From assembly GCA_964567125.1 (NCBI GenBank), contig CAZMLC010000011.1, positions 1 through 51,714 on the forward strand: a DNA stretch of 51,714 nucleotides, given 5' to 3'. The number at the start of each line of letters is the position of its first letter. The first letter of the stretch is position 1. The notes under the pieces are model-generated. The model was not told the DNA's origin, did not search any database, and worked only from the letters and a program-made list of their open reading frames with translations. A program made the translations under genes and the position numbers. The stretch comes from CAZMLC01 sp964567125 (GTDB taxonomy: Bacteria; Verrucomicrobiota; Kiritimatiellia; RFP12; UBA1067). Positions 51,311 to 51,714 of this stretch are shown one piece after another.

Positions 51311-51714
51311 ATGTCAAAACTCAAGATGCATTCGCCTGATCTCACCGCCGCCAACATCGACCGGCTGGCCGCGCTCTTTCCCAACTGCGTCACTGAAAGC
51401 CAGGACGACAAAGGCCAGCTGCGCAAGGCCATCGACTTCGACCTGCTGCGGCAGGAACTCAGCGGCGAGATCGTCGAGGGGCCCGTGGAACGCTACACCC
51501 TCAATTGGCCCGGCAAGCGCGAAGCCATCGTTGCCGCGAATGCGCCTGTCTACAAGACCCTGAGACCCTGCGAAGCCGAAAGCGTGAACTTCGACACCAC
51601 CCAGAACCTCTACATCGAGGGCGACAATTTGGAGGTGCTCAAGCTCCTGCAGGAGACCTACCTCGGCAAAGTCAAGATGATCTACATCGACCCGCCCTAC
51701 AACACCGGCAACGA
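51311..51714 (+). CDS. Type III restriction-modification DNA methyltransferase (Mod), N-terminal part
   Basis: About 134 residues are present and the frame runs off the right edge; full Mod proteins are roughly 550-700 residues. The ATG at 51311 follows GGAG. The typical N-terminus (DLTAANIDRLAALFPNCVTE, FDLLRQEL, YTLNWPGKREAI) leads to NLYIEGDNLEVLKLLQETY and motif IV DPPYNTGN. DPPY places it among N6-adenine (beta-class) methyltransferases. A Res helicase-nuclease should follow outside the window. It would protect host DNA against the helicase-containing restriction complex. Confidence 0.92.
   Translation, partial: MSKLKMHSPDLTAANIDRLAALFPNCVTESQDDKGQLRKAIDFDLLRQELSGEIVEGPVERYTLNWPGKREAIVAANAPVYKTLRPCEAESVNFDTTQNLYIEGDNLEVLKLLQETYLGKVKMIYIDPPYNTGN

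Overview
The window looks like a scaffold from a metagenome-assembled, obligately anaerobic, Gram-negative bacterium of the PVC group, most likely Kiritimatiellota, Lentisphaerae or Verrucomicrobia. This is inferred from gene content only: secreted GH97 and clan GH-D glycosidases, a CE7 esterase, a very large beta-strand-repeat/PA14 surface protein, a Tat-exported Gfo/Idh oxidoreductase, a glycyl radical enzyme, [FeFe]-hydrogenase maturase HydE, and AhbC of the siroheme-dependent heme route. Two runs of exactly 100 N (36749-36848 and 46434-46533) are scaffold gaps of unknown true size, and both interrupt genes.

Layout. 1-1547 (minus): 3'-truncated GH97 glycosidase. 1636-2095: internally deleted insertion sequence with intact inverted repeats. 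2121-2651: GNAT acetyltransferase; then tRNA-Ser(GGA) and its terminator. 3094-10709 (plus): a tight five-gene catabolic operon (CE7 esterase, alpha-galactosidase-like glycosidase, sugar MFS porter, glycyl radical enzyme, activase). From the second gene on, each start codon overlaps the previous stop. 10801-20708 (plus): CBS/DHH inorganic pyrophosphatase, membrane Ser/Thr kinase, PyrK-like flavoprotein, a DUF116-prenyl diphosphate synthase fusion, a PQQ-like propeller protein, UPF0210 and a NusG paralogue. 20717-23317 (minus): an orphan OppB-type permease and enolase. 23499-30350 (plus): hydE-bioB, then cysK-metY-Rrf2 regulator, then mnmA-thiS-thiF, which together form a sulfur and iron-sulfur block. 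30353-30889 (minus): Spy/CpxP-like protein. 31098-32279 (plus): ahbC. 32357-37320 (minus): giant beta-strand-repeat protein. 37466-45235 (plus): Gfo/Idh oxidoreductase, trmL, an EIIA-CBS protein, an ion transporter and a SWIM/SNF2 ATPase. 45323-45399: tRNA-Val(UAC). 45580-51714 (plus): a defence island containing an SNF2-type helicase, a DUF4391 protein, an RloA/RloB pair and the start of a type III Mod methyltransferase, running off the right edge.

How parts work together. The 3-11 kb operon reads as a self-contained route: deacetylate and hydrolyse a galactosyl glycan, import the product, and process a derived molecule with an oxygen-sensitive glycyl radical enzyme. That enzyme carries the C-x-E motif of eliminases rather than the Cys-Cys of pyruvate formate-lyase. 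The 24-30 kb block links cysteine/homocysteine synthesis, a probable Fe-S or cysteine-sensing Rrf2 regulator, tRNA thiolation and the ThiS/ThiF sulfur carrier. The right-hand island looks like a type III-like restriction system into which an independently promoted RloAB toxin-like module has been inserted, behind a perfect 16-bp hairpin.

Most worth following up: the glycyl radical operon, the DUF116-prenyl synthase fusion, the BioB variant overlapping hydE, the palindrome in front of ahbC, and the nested RloAB module. No CRISPR array, rRNA or replication origin was seen.
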